From positions 1 through 64,000 of the forward strand of contig CANMHG010000001.1 of assembly GCA_947497585.1 (NCBI GenBank): a stretch of DNA of 64,000 nucleotides. Reading direction: 5' to 3'. A model generated the notes under the pieces. It saw nothing but the letters and a program-made list of their open reading frames with translations. It was not told the DNA's origin and ran no database searches. A program made the translations under genes and the position numbers. This document shows, one piece after another, positions 17,853 through 26,249 of this stretch. The stretch's first letter is position 1, and each line of letters begins with the position of its first letter. This DNA comes from an uncultured Bacillaceae bacterium (lineage in GTDB: Bacteria > Bacillota > Bacilli > Bacillales > Bacillaceae_L).

Positions 17853-18335
17853 GTGAAAAAAGGGATTTTATTTACGTTAGGGTATTGTTTATTTATACTA
17901 CTCGCAGTTGGTATAGGAATTTATTATTCTACACACGAAGATAAATTGACTAGTCAAAATGAAGTAAAACATGCCTTCAATGAAGCGCTAAAAGCGGAAG
18001 AGAAAAGACTTGAGATGAAGAAGGAGTCAGAAGACCCAGACAAGTGGACTCCTTCACCAGGATTCATCCTGACAGCCATTTCAATTGGGGCGATCTTAGA
18101 TATCGTAATTGTTATCTGGTGGGCACGTCATGAAAATAGGAAAAGGGAATTAGAAGCAGGAACCAATCTAACAAGAAAAAAGAGATTAACAGATTCAATT
18201 CTGTTTTGGTGGGTAATTGGATTAGGGATTGTAAGGAAAAGAAATGATAAATTAATTGTGGACTGGAAGTATGTAGTTGCTTATTTAATACTAGGGTTGC
18301 TCTTAAAGGTTTGGTTAACAAAAGAACTGTTCTAG
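17853..18335 (+). CDS. Membrane protein of unknown function, 160 aa
   Basis: The GTG at 17853 has AAGGTGG 5 bp upstream; the TTG at 17838 overlaps no site. Hydrophobic segments lie near 2-24, 72-92, 115-130 and 138-155, with a Glu/Lys-rich coiled stretch (NEVKHAFNEALKAEEKRLEMKKE) on the outside or inside between the first two. It follows the sensor kinase by 37 bp and is probably the third gene of that operon. It may be an accessory sensor or transporter component, but nothing in it proves that. Confidence 0.68.
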   Translation: MKKGILFTLGYCLFILLAVGIGIYYSTHEDKLTSQNEVKHAFNEALKAEEKRLEMKKESEDPDKWTPSPGFILTAISIGAILDIVIVIWWARHENRKRELEAGTNLTRKKRLTDSILFWWVIGLGIVRKRNDKLIVDWKYVVAYLILGLLLKVWLTKELF

Positions 18336-18390
18336 TGAGGATACACTACAAAAATCAAAGCCTAGCTTCATTATTAAAGAATTGGAAGCA

Positions 18391-18482
18391 AAGCACATTG
18401 TTGCCGAGACTAATTCAAAAATGACTGACTATCTAAAACGGCTGAAGAATTACAGGCATTAATTAGTAGATTTAAAGTATAA
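18391..18482 (+). pseudogene. Remnant of a methyl-accepting chemotaxis protein C-terminus
   Basis: Reading with one frame change gives IVAETNSKMTDYLK followed by TAEELQALISRFKV and a stop. The latter is the classic end of chemotaxis receptors (AEELQ-x-x-I-x-x-FK-V). No start, signalling domain or membrane segment remains upstream. The frameshift lies at about 18438, in the AAAACGG run. It sits just before a terminator, which may originally have belonged to the lost gene. Confidence 0.6.
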
Positions 18483-18498
18483 AACAAAACAAAGTGAA

Positions 18499-18529
18499 AA
18501 GTCATTGGAATATTCCAATGACTTTTTTT
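18499..18529. terminator. Strong bidirectional terminator
   Basis: AAGTCATTGGA pairs perfectly with TCCAATGACTT around ATAT, followed by eight Ts on the plus strand and TTTTCACTTTG on the minus strand. It separates the chemoreceptor relic from the convergent cyclase gene. Confidence 0.9.
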
Positions 18530-18539
18530 TCTGTCTTCT

Positions 18540-19628
18540 TTAGTTAAGCATATATAGATGGACTTTATTTCTGCCCGAATTTTTAGCGGTATATAGGGCT
18601 TGATCGGCTTCCTCAATCAGCATATCTAGATTTTTGTTAGTAGAAGTGCTGCTAATTCCCATCGATATGGTTAATTTTCCAGAAGGCTGTTGTTCTTCTC
18701 CATAAAACGGGTAGGTTTCAACAAGTTTCCTAAACCGCTCAGCTATCGAAAAACTGGTTGTTTTGTTTACGTTCGTAAAGCAAATGATAAATTCCTCTCC
18801 ACCGTATCTGGCAAACACATCTTCTTTTCTCATGCTATCATTTAAAAGTTGTCCAATGGTTCTTAGTGCAGCATCACCTGCTGGGTGCCCATGTGTATCA
18901 TTATAATTTTTAAAGTGATCTACGTCGAACATTGCAATAACATAAGGTGTGGAATTTTCCGTTATTGAATTGACTCTACTTCTAAAATACCTTAGATTAT
19001 ACAAATTTGTCATGTTGTCATGTCTTGAATGAAACTCCAATTCATTTTTATATAACAAATTTTGATTAACATCATTGTTGATTAGTCCAATAATTAACAA
19101 GCTGATTCCCTCAAATATAAGCATAATTAAAGTTGTCGTGAGGGTAGCTGGGGTAGTCAAAATCATTAGGAATGATTTTATGATTGAATAAGTGCCAAAG
19201 CCTAAAAACATATGCTTTAGGTTTAGGATTGTTAATGGAGGATTAAATGCTTTTCTTTTGTGAAAGATTGCACCAATCGCAAAGGGAAGGAGAAGTGCTT
19301 GCGTAATACCCTGAATAACAGAAGGACCACCTAATTCATAACGATACCATGAGGGTAAAATGGTTGCAATCAATCCAAGCTTCCATCCACCTAAATAAGA
19401 AATAAAATAGATAGGGATTCCCCTTAAATCAATCCGCATTCCTTCATGTAACAATGGATGGTGCATAATCCATATACTTAATAAACTAATAACTAATGAA
19501 ACAATCCAAATGATGTTACTAATTTTTTGCAATCTAAGTATTAAGTACTCTTTTAATTTTAAAGCAACATACATAAATGAAATTATTAATGTGATATTTG
19601 CAATAAATATATCCAGTACTTCGTGCAT
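18540..19628 (-). CDS. Membrane diguanylate cyclase (5TM-GGDEF), 362 aa
   Basis: The N-terminal half has about five to six helices, with GMRIDLRGIPIYFISYLGGWKLGL typical of the 5TMR-LYT sensor fold. The C-terminal GGDEF domain has an intact GGEEF loop (ARYGGEEFIIC) and an RxxD inhibition site (RKED) five residues before it. Length and architecture match B. subtilis DgcK (YhcK). It makes c-di-GMP from two GTP at the membrane. AAGGAG ribosome site. Single gene with its own terminator. Confidence 0.9.
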   Translation of the reverse strand: MHEVLDIFIANITLIISFMYVALKLKEYLILRLQKISNIIWIVSLVISLLSIWIMHHPLLHEGMRIDLRGIPIYFISYLGGWKLGLIATILPSWYRYELGGPSVIQGITQALLLPFAIGAIFHKRKAFNPPLTILNLKHMFLGFGTYSIIKSFLMILTTPATLTTTLIMLIFEGISLLIIGLINNDVNQNLLYKNELEFHSRHDNMTNLYNLRYFRSRVNSITENSTPYVIAMFDVDHFKNYNDTHGHPAGDAALRTIGQLLNDSMRKEDVFARYGGEEFIICFTNVNKTTSFSIAERFRKLVETYPFYGEEQQPSGKLTISMGISSTSTNKNLDMLIEEADQALYTAKNSGRNKVHLYMLN

Positions 19629-19937
19629 GGGGAATTCTCCTTATTTTGTATCCTATCGAAATTATTTTTATGTTAAAACCTTTTAATATACAGAGTGAGC
19701 CAATAATATTAAGTTCCATTTTTGTCGAGTAGGTTTATTAATTTAACTATATCGTTTGCTGAAGATACAAAGTTTATGTATAGAGTTTACAGGTGAACAG
19801 TTGCTATCCGAAATATATGTTTGGTACCTTCTTCAAATGGATATACGATAAGGTGTATTTTCAATAGAATGAAAAACACATAATTAAGAGAACCTAAAAG
19901 AGCAAAAAAATTTCTAAGTCTATAAAGGAAGTTACCT
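19629..19937. other. Divergent intergenic region, no gene seen
   Basis: AT-rich 309-bp gap between the divergent 5TM-GGDEF gene and the CBO0543-like gene. I found no small frame with a ribosome site, no clear hairpin and no convincing operator. It presumably holds the two promoters. Confidence 0.5.
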
Positions 19938-20489
19938 ATGCATAATAGCCAATCCTATGAGGAAATAAGAGAGCTTCACGAAGTGTTAGTTCAAATGAGA
20001 ATAGAAAATTGGCTACATAATGATTTGTTTTCTTTTCAATGGTGGATACTGTTAGTTGTTTTTATTGTACCGTGGTTAATATGGTGGGTGTATGTTGAGA
20101 AGAAGAGAATTTATGAAATACTTTTATTTGGTATGTTATTAACAAATTTAGTCATTATGCTTGATGATCTAGGAGTGGAGCTTCATCTTTGGTCTTATCC
20201 TTATCAGTTATTAAGTCTTATGCCGCGACTTATTCCGATTGACCAAGGTATTATCATTGTTTTCCATATGTTTTTATATCAGTTTTATAAGAGTTGGAAG
20301 AGCTTTGTTGTCGCTAATATTATTATGGCCATCATTTTTAGCTATATTTTTGAACCAATTACAGTATGGTTAGGCATATACAAGCTTGAGAATTGGACAT
20401 ACACTTTTTCATTACCCATCTATGTTTTAAAAGCGATATTAATAAAATGGCTAGTAGATGAAGTGCTACTTAAAAAGAAATATTCATAA
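19938..20489 (+). CDS. CBO0543-family membrane protein, 183 aa
   Basis: An amphipathic N-terminal helix (MHNSQSYEEIRELHEVLVQMRIENWL) is followed by about five membrane helices rich in Trp and Tyr. The family-type segment VELHLWSYPYQLLSLMPRLIPIDQGII and the GIYKLENWTYTFSLPIY loop are the basis for the family call. Function is unknown; such proteins are common in multiple copies in Bacilli and Clostridia. AAGGAAG site. Two further proteins of this general kind lie at 42572 and 43054. Confidence 0.78.
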   Translation: MHNSQSYEEIRELHEVLVQMRIENWLHNDLFSFQWWILLVVFIVPWLIWWVYVEKKRIYEILLFGMLLTNLVIMLDDLGVELHLWSYPYQLLSLMPRLIPIDQGIIIVFHMFLYQFYKSWKSFVVANIIMAIIFSYIFEPITVWLGIYKLENWTYTFSLPIYVLKAILIKWLVDEVLLKKKYS

Positions 20490-20545
20490 GTAAACGAATT
20501 GGAGACATGATTATTTTACTTCTCTTTTACCTCCAACTCAAAATG

Positions 20546-21004
20546 TTATTTAATACGATAATTTGAAAACTGACCCCAATATTCAACCTTGTTGTATTCT
20601 GAACTAGTAGATTGGAAATGAACAATAATGGGTGAGAATTCTAGCCACGGGTAGACATGGAAGAAGGTTTGATCACCGTAGCGAATGGCCTCTATTGCAA
20701 GTGGTAGTTCACGTCTGAAAATGGTATTTCTTATTTTCACAGTATTCTGATCGAATTCACCACCGTCTACATATAAATGAATGTAATACACCCATTCACC
20801 ATTTACATTTAACCATTCACCAAGCACTTCATCTCTCATTGTTTTATTTATCTTATTATAAGCAAATTGTGTGCCAATCGCTAAGAATAACTCACCTGTA
20901 TCATCTGAATGTGTGAGAGTGTGGCGGCGGTGACAGACGGGGAAGAGGGGAGTTGCCCCAGTTCTATATTCCACTGACAGTTTACTAGGGTTTAACTTGG
21001 TCAT
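20546..21004 (-). CDS. Staygreen (SGR) family protein, 152 aa
   Basis: The core motifs of the Staygreen family are visible: KLSVEYRTGATPLFPVCHRRHTLTHSD, then TGELFLAIG, the MRDEVLGEW segment and IFRRELPLAIEAIRYGD. Plant SGR removes Mg2+ from chlorophyll a, and some bacterial homologues have been reported to have Mg-dechelating activity in vitro. This organism shows no sign of chlorophyll, so the true substrate (perhaps another tetrapyrrole) is unknown. Short form of about 150 residues, no transit peptide. It is monocistronic. Confidence 0.88.
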   Translation of the reverse strand: MTKLNPSKLSVEYRTGATPLFPVCHRRHTLTHSDDTGELFLAIGTQFAYNKINKTMRDEVLGEWLNVNGEWVYYIHLYVDGGEFDQNTVKIRNTIFRRELPLAIEAIRYGDQTFFHVYPWLEFSPIIVHFQSTSSEYNKVEYWGQFSNYRIK

Positions 21005-21184
21005 ACCATATCACATCCTATAATATTTGGTCATCATATCATATGTTTAGGGTTAATTGAGGTGAGGAAAACTTAGACTTTTATGGTATAGTGGAAAAAG
21101 TACTTGTTTTATTAAGTAATAAGTGTTAACTAATGGCACCATCGTAGAACAGTATGAAAGGACTAATTATAAAAAGGGTGAAAA

Positions 21185-22027
21185 TTGAACGTGGAATGGA
21201 AAAATATTTATCGGGGTTTTATTATGGGGATTAGTGATTTAATCCCAGGCGTTAGTGGAGGAACAATTGCTGTTATCCTCGGAATATATGATCGGCTACT
21301 TGAAGCAATCAGTAAATTTTTTAGTAGAGAATATAAACAGCAATTAGGATTTTTAATTCCGTTGGGAATTGGTATTGGCTCAGCTTTATTATTGTTAAGC
21401 AGATTAATTGAATATTTATTGCACCATCATTATGAACCTACGCAATTCTTTTTCATTGGATTAATTATAGGAGTTATTCCATTTATGATAAAACAGGCAG
21501 ATGTGAAAAAGAATTTTTCAATGAAACATTATTTAGTACTAGTTGTTGCTGGGTTTGCCGTGGCATCTATGGCTTTTATGAATCCTGACAAATCCATAGA
21601 GCCAATTACATCTTTAAACTTAGTATCAATAATAGGTTTATTCTTTTCAGGTTGGCTAGCAAGTATGGCTATGCTTCTACCTGGAATTAGTGGTTCATTT
21701 ATCCTGTTGTTATTAGGAGTGTATTCAACAGCTATCAATGCTCTTTCTACTTTAAACCTTCCAATTATTACTGTGATAGGAGCGGGTGTTATTGTAGGTT
21801 TTATCATTAGCAGCAAGGGGATAAGGTACGCACTTACCCATATACCTCATATGACATATGCAGTCATTATAGGATTAATTATTGGGTCCATTTTTGTTGT
21901 TTTCCCCGGTCTAACAGTTCCTTTTACAACAATAATTATGTGTATTTTTACATTTTTATTAGGTCTGGGCTTAACAGTTTTATTTGGTTCAGGTAAGCTA
22001 TCTCAGGAAGGTAAAGCATCATCTTAA
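21185..22027 (+). CDS. popT: DUF368 (PopT-type) polyprenyl-phosphate translocase, 280 aa
   Basis: The family signature GISDLIPGVSGGTIAVILGIYDRLL is at the N-terminus and the mirrored LPGISGSFILLLLGVY repeats it at about 165, in an inverted-repeat fold with about eight helices. DUF368 proteins have been shown to return undecaprenyl phosphate to the inner leaflet so that wall synthesis can continue. TTG start at 21185 behind AAGGGTG. The 3' end overlaps the convergent gtrA-like gene by 9 bp. The gene symbol is by family, not by proven orthology. Confidence 0.88.
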   Translation: MNVEWKNIYRGFIMGISDLIPGVSGGTIAVILGIYDRLLEAISKFFSREYKQQLGFLIPLGIGIGSALLLLSRLIEYLLHHHYEPTQFFFIGLIIGVIPFMIKQADVKKNFSMKHYLVLVVAGFAVASMAFMNPDKSIEPITSLNLVSIIGLFFSGWLASMAMLLPGISGSFILLLLGVYSTAINALSTLNLPIITVIGAGVIVGFIISSKGIRYALTHIPHMTYAVIIGLIIGSIFVVFPGLTVPFTTIIMCIFTFLLGLGLTVLFGSGKLSQEGKASS

Positions 22028-22414
22028 GTTACTAAATGTCCAAAAATTATTTAATAGGAAATTCACAATAGGAATAATAAGTACTGTAAATAGTTCTCCA
22101 ATAAAGTAGTGTAATAAGAAGACGGAAACAATAGTATACATAATGCCAAAATTTAATAAAAAGCCAATCGAGGCGACAATTGCAAACTTTACTAATTGTG
22201 AATGAGAGTAGCTCCCTCCAAAGGTATATCTTTTATTAAGGAAGTAAGAAAAAAGGGTCATGATAATAAACGAGAAGATGGATGCGCCAACTGGTTCTAT
22301 GTTAAGTTTTTCAACACAAATAAACATCGAGAGAAAATAAATAGAAGTACATAAAATACCGACAAGACTGTATTTCATGAATTTTTTGAGAAGATGATTA
22401 CTGTTCAACATCAT
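22019..22414 (-). CDS. GtrA family membrane protein, 131 aa
   Basis: Four membrane helices with the GtrA pattern: KKFMKYSLVGILCTSIYFLSMF at the N-terminus, FLNKRYTFGG in the middle and FLLNNFWTFSN at the end. GtrA proteins are thought to flip polyprenyl-linked sugars for wall polymer or teichoic-acid glycosylation. I chose the ATG at 22414 for its AAAGG site 6 bp upstream, rather than the longer frame. It lies tail to tail with popT, so both neighbours handle the same lipid carrier, which may or may not be chance. Confidence 0.88.
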   Translation of the reverse strand: MMLNSNHLLKKFMKYSLVGILCTSIYFLSMFICVEKLNIEPVGASIFSFIIMTLFSYFLNKRYTFGGSYSHSQLVKFAIVASIGFLLNFGIMYTIVSVFLLHYFIGELFTVLIIPIVNFLLNNFWTFSNLR

Positions 22415-22446
22415 AATATTCCTTTCTAGATGGGGGATAAATCTAG

Positions 22447-22474
22447 AACGCGGTGATATACTGATCACCGCGTT
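22447..22474. terminator. Hairpin between mgtE and gtrA-like gene
   Basis: AACGCGGTGAT pairs perfectly with ATCACCGCGTT around a short loop. T-rich DNA follows on the plus strand only. Position suggests it ends the mgtE transcript, although the T-run for that direction is poor. Confidence 0.5.
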
Positions 22475-22482
22475 TTATTTTG

Positions 22483-23841
22483 TTACATTAATCGATTAAT
22501 GAAAAGGGTAGCAATACCAAAATAGATGAACAAAGATAACACGTCATTTAAAGTAGTAATGAGCGGGCCTGAGGCAACGGCAGGGTCAATTTTAAATCTG
22601 TGAAGAATTAATGGAACAATTGTGCCTGCTAATGTTCCAATAATTAAAGTTATGATGAGTGTACTACCGATAACAAGACCAAGAATGGGGTTTCCCTGCC
22701 AAAAATAAGCAATAATTGCAATCAGGATACCACAAGTAAAACCAATCATGACCCCTACGCTAAATTCCCTCAAAATTAACTTAATCACAACTCCCTTATT
22801 AATGTCACGAGTTATTAGACCTCTAACAACAACAGCTAGAGATTGAGTTCCTGTATTCCCCGTCATACCGGCTATCATAGGCATAAAGAAAGCAAGTGCA
22901 ACGGCTTTCTCTATGGTCGCCTCAAATGTACTAACAATCGTTCCTGCAACTAGGCCTATAAATAATAATAAGATTAACCAAGGTAGGCGGCGGTAAGCTG
23001 CAATAACCGCTTTTGTATCAAAGTCGATGTTTTTACCAGACGCCGATAACTTTTCAATGTCCTCTGTGGCTTCCCTTACAACAACGTCAATCATATCATC
23101 TATAGTTAAGATCCCCACTAAAACTTGATCATGATCAACAACAGGGACTGCTAGAAAGTCATATCTCTGAATGAGTTGAGCTGCTTCTTCCTGATCAGTG
23201 TCTACAGTTACAGAAATAACACGTTCAAACATTATATTTTTTATAGGCTCATCTGGATCAGATAGAATCAAATCACGATATGAAACAACACCAATAAGTT
23301 TCTTATTGCTATCAATTACATAAAGATAGTTAATAGTTTCAGCAATTTCTGCGTAGTGCCTTAATTTGTTGACAACATCTCGAACGGTAAAATGATGAGG
23401 TATCCAAACGAACCGATTTGTCATGAGTCTTCCAGCAGTCTCTGGCTCGTAATTCATTAGACTCTGTACAACTATCGACTCTTCTTTTTTCATAACTGCT
23501 AGAAAAGTCTCTTGGTTTTCTGGAGGTAACTCGTCTAGTAAGTTAGCCAAATCATCGTTATCCATTTTATCCATTACTTTTGAAACTTTTTCTACACTTA
23601 GTTTACTAAGAACACTCTGTTGTTGTTCCCATTCTAATTCCTCTAGTATATTGGCTAACCGTGCTGTATCAAGAATTGATAAAAAACGTTGTTGATGTTT
23701 TGAAGGAAGAGATTCATAGATTTGAGCGATATCATATGGATGTAGCTCATCGATTAATAGTTGTAGTTCAACTTTTTTAGCCTCTTTGAGATATTTGATG
23801 ACATGTAGTGTTAGTTCAGTTTGACTTAAGTTTTTAACCAT
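22483..23841 (-). CDS. mgtE: Magnesium transporter MgtE, 452 aa
   Basis: Standard MgtE order: N-terminal helical domain (1-130), two CBS domains (about 138-255; VLVGILTIDDMIDVV ends the second), a plug helix and five membrane helices with the pore motif FFMPMIAGMTGNTGTQSLAVVVRG. The cytoplasmic domain closes the channel when Mg2+ is high. ATG at 23841 follows AAGGAAGGTG. An M-box Mg2+ riboswitch with terminator precedes the gene, so Mg2+ controls both synthesis and gating. Confidence 0.96.
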   Translation of the reverse strand: MVKNLSQTELTLHVIKYLKEAKKVELQLLIDELHPYDIAQIYESLPSKHQQRFLSILDTARLANILEELEWEQQQSVLSKLSVEKVSKVMDKMDNDDLANLLDELPPENQETFLAVMKKEESIVVQSLMNYEPETAGRLMTNRFVWIPHHFTVRDVVNKLRHYAEIAETINYLYVIDSNKKLIGVVSYRDLILSDPDEPIKNIMFERVISVTVDTDQEEAAQLIQRYDFLAVPVVDHDQVLVGILTIDDMIDVVVREATEDIEKLSASGKNIDFDTKAVIAAYRRLPWLILLLFIGLVAGTIVSTFEATIEKAVALAFFMPMIAGMTGNTGTQSLAVVVRGLITRDINKGVVIKLILREFSVGVMIGFTCGILIAIIAYFWQGNPILGLVIGSTLIITLIIGTLAGTIVPLILHRFKIDPAVASGPLITTLNDVLSLFIYFGIATLFINRLM

Positions 23842-24006
23842 ATTACTCACCTTCCTTAAAGGAAAGCGCGTCCATTAAAAAGAAGAACCAAGAGTTACGC
23901 CACTTGGGTGATTTGAAATGAACTTTTTCCTTATTAATTTTACGTAACAACTTATGGAACATCGATAGGTATCAGGACAACTATCCAAAGTCAAACCACC
24001 CCCTTA

Positions 24007-24042
24007 TATAAAAATACACCTTCAATGAATGAAGGTGTATTG
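24007..24042 (-). terminator. Terminator of the mgtE riboswitch
   Basis: On the minus strand AATACACCTTCA pairs with TGAAGGTGTATT, followed by a short T-rich tail. It lies directly after the M-box aptamer. Confidence 0.85.
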
Positions 24043-24056
24043 GTTGTTTACAACAT

Positions 24057-24223
24057 AAAGAAATATTCCCTCATTCGTAGAGCTTTAGCACTGTGCGGCA
24101 TAGGAATAATCCAGCTACATTAAAAAACACCTTAATTCGATGATTTCTGTTGACCCATTGGCGTCTTTGGACGTTTCTGGGCAGTAGCTTGTCTCCGGCA
24201 CAGGAGCCTCACCTAACGATTCT
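24057..24223 (-). promoter_or_regulatory. M-box (ykoK-type) Mg2+ riboswitch
   Basis: The minus strand carries the M-box landmarks in order: GTTAGGTGAGGCTCCTGT, ACTGCCCAGAAACGTC, GACGCCAATGGGTCAACAG, AAATCATCGAATTAAGG and AGTGCTAAAGCTCTACGAATG. Mg2+ binding favours the terminator at 24007. A possible -35 TTGACA lies at 24269-24264 on the minus strand. It controls mgtE about 215 bp downstream. Confidence 0.96.
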
Positions 24224-24380
24224 ATTAACTTGACATACTTAAACTAAATGATTACTAGGGTTATGTCAATAGCAATATCTGTTTATTATAATACTTAAAA
24301 AATCATAGATTTTCTCTAGATAATCATAATGAAAATTCATTGGGCATATTCTATTACATGCTAATGGGACGAGGGGGATT

Positions 24381-24968
24381 ATGAGTGTCTTAAAAAGAAT
24401 ATCTGTTATATTCGTTAGTGCCTTATTGATAAGTGCAGGCGTAAATGGTTTTATTATGCCGAATAACATCATTGACGGTGGAATGATCGGAATTGCTTTA
24501 GTATTGAATTATAAATGGGGTTTCAATATAGGAATGAGCTTTATAGTACTTAGTACACCTATTTTCTTGGTGGTTTGGATGTACCATAAACGTTATTGTT
24601 TTAATAGTTTGATTGGGATGGTCATAACAGGAATCTTAATTGAATTTTCTCTTTTTGCTTTTGTCGGACAATATTATCACCCATTACTAGGTTCAATACT
24701 TGGAGGTTTATTTGTTGGACTGGGAATTGGCATTCTTTTTCTAGTGGATATTAGTACAGACAGTATTGATTTATTAGCTCAACTGGTTGCTTTTTTAACT
24801 AATTATAATGTTGGAATTATAGTCTTTTTTTTCGATTTTATTATCATTCTACTAGCTTCCCCAATCTTGACGAATTCAGGGATTATCTTATCTTTAGTTA
24901 CCATATCTGTTAACGGATTTATCGCTTCACTAATTATCTATCTAAAAGACCAATCCTTAAACGCATAA
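24381..24968 (+). CDS. YitT-family membrane protein (short form), 195 aa
   Basis: Five to six helices with the YitT (DUF161) features: VSALLISAGVNGFIMPNNIIDGGMIGIAL and ILGGLFVGLGIGILFLVDISTDSIDLLAQL. The usual C-terminal DUF2179 domain is missing, which puts it with short relatives such as YczE. No function is known. ATG behind GAGGGGG. It lies between the M-box and asnA and seems to be a single gene. Confidence 0.8.
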   Translation: MSVLKRISVIFVSALLISAGVNGFIMPNNIIDGGMIGIALVLNYKWGFNIGMSFIVLSTPIFLVVWMYHKRYCFNSLIGMVITGILIEFSLFAFVGQYYHPLLGSILGGLFVGLGIGILFLVDISTDSIDLLAQLVAFLTNYNVGIIVFFFDFIIILLASPILTNSGIILSLVTISVNGFIASLIIYLKDQSLNA

Positions 24969-24979
24969 TCTAGTCACAT

Positions 24980-25025
24980 CTCCAGTACGATATCATACAG
25001 TAAATTAATTATCGTGGAACTGGAG
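24980..25025 (+). promoter_or_regulatory. Hairpin covering the asnA ribosome site
   Basis: CTCCAGTACGAT (24980-24991) pairs with ATCGT (25011-25015) and ACTGGAG (25019-25025), twelve pairs with one 3-nt bulge and a 19-nt loop. The right arm includes most of the GGAGG site (25022-25026) of asnA, so the stem would hide it. Confidence 0.6.
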
Positions 25026-25036
25026 GATGAGTCTAC

Positions 25037-26047
25037 TTGTCTAAAGAAAAAGTAATGAAAACGAAATATAAAAGTAAACTCGAGTTGATTCAATCAGAGA
25101 TTGCTAGTAAAAAGCTTAAGGATTTTTTTGAAAAACAATTGTGTGATACATTGAATTTAACAAGGATATCAGCACCATTATTTGTAGAAGAGGGTAAGGG
25201 GATTAACGATAACTTAAATGGGATTGAACGAATTGTCTCTTTCGAAGCTTCTAATATAAAAGAAAAATTAGAAATCGTTCAATCACTTGCGAAATGGAAA
25301 AGAATAGCATTGAAAAGGTATGGGTTTATAGCAGGGCATGGCCTTTGTACGGATATGAAGGCGATAAGAAGAGATGAGGAGTTAGATCGTTTACACTCTT
25401 TTTACGTGGATCAATGGGATTGGGAAAAAGTGATAACTGCTGAACAAAGGACCAATCGTACGTTAATGGACGAAGTGAAAGCTATTTATAAGGCTATAAA
25501 AGATACTGAGTCCTACTTGTTCAAACTATATCCAGTACTTGAACCAATTTTGCCAGATGAAATTCAATTCATCACAACTCAAGAGCTTGAAAATCTATAC
25601 CCTACATTAACTGCTAAGGAAAGAGAAGAAAAAATTGCTGAGAAACATGGTGCAGTTTTTATCATGCAAATTGGTGGAGAATTAATCTCCGGAGAAAAAC
25701 ATGACGGACGTTCTCCAGATTATGATGATTGGACATTAAATGGAGACCTTATTCTATGGTATCCAACGCTAGGATGCTCTATTGAGATATCTTCTATGGG
25801 AATTCGAGTAGATCGAAAGACATTGTTACGCCAATTGCATTTCTCAGGAAATCAAGATAGACAAGAACTAGAATACCATCAAATGATTATAAAAAATCAA
25901 CTTCCTTGTTCAATTGGTGGTGGCATTGGTCAATCGAGATTATGTATGTTTTTACTTAAGAAAGCTCATATTGGTGAGGTTCATGCTTCGGTTTGGAATG
26001 AGGAGATTTTGAAGCATTGTAAAGAGCTGGATATTCCTTTATTATAG
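25037..26047 (+). CDS. asnA: Aspartate-ammonia ligase (asparagine synthetase A), 336 aa
   Basis: Class II tRNA-synthetase-like fold with AsnA signatures: LTRISAPLFVEEGKGINDNLNG, AWKR-type KWKRIALKRYGF, SFYVDQWDWEKVI, and the C-terminal LPCSIGGGIGQSRLCMFLLKKAHIGEVH. It uses ATP and ammonia to amidate aspartate. Length is close to the usual 330. TTG start at 25037 with GGAGG at 25022; an ATG at 25055 is a weaker choice. The ribosome site lies in a hairpin, so translational control is plausible. Confidence 0.96.
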   Translation: MSKEKVMKTKYKSKLELIQSEIASKKLKDFFEKQLCDTLNLTRISAPLFVEEGKGINDNLNGIERIVSFEASNIKEKLEIVQSLAKWKRIALKRYGFIAGHGLCTDMKAIRRDEELDRLHSFYVDQWDWEKVITAEQRTNRTLMDEVKAIYKAIKDTESYLFKLYPVLEPILPDEIQFITTQELENLYPTLTAKEREEKIAEKHGAVFIMQIGGELISGEKHDGRSPDYDDWTLNGDLILWYPTLGCSIEISSMGIRVDRKTLLRQLHFSGNQDRQELEYHQMIIKNQLPCSIGGGIGQSRLCMFLLKKAHIGEVHASVWNEEILKHCKELDIPLL

Positions 26048-26146
26048 TGCTTCCTTTGATAAGCAATTCTACAAGGTTTAAATTAATAAATAGCAGAAGT
26101 AGGGATGATTTCCAGATACCAAGATGGTAACTTTAACCCTATAACA

Positions 26147-26176
26147 AGGGGCATATTTCAATATGCCTCTATTTTT
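26147..26176 (+). terminator. Intrinsic terminator downstream of asnA
   Basis: GGGGCATATT pairs with ATATGCCTC across a short loop, followed by ATTTTT. It is 100 bp after asnA and before the DUF421 gene. Confidence 0.75.
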
Positions 26177-26249
26177 ACCTCCAGCAAGGTGAATAATCTA
26201 CCATGCTTTCCTAATAATAATAATTAGGTAATTAACAGGAGGTATTGGT

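Noticed and set aside
24969..25036. T-box riboswitch before asnA
   Set aside because: The leader is only about 70 nt and lacks the T-box sequence and specifier stem; only the ribosome-site hairpin is supported.
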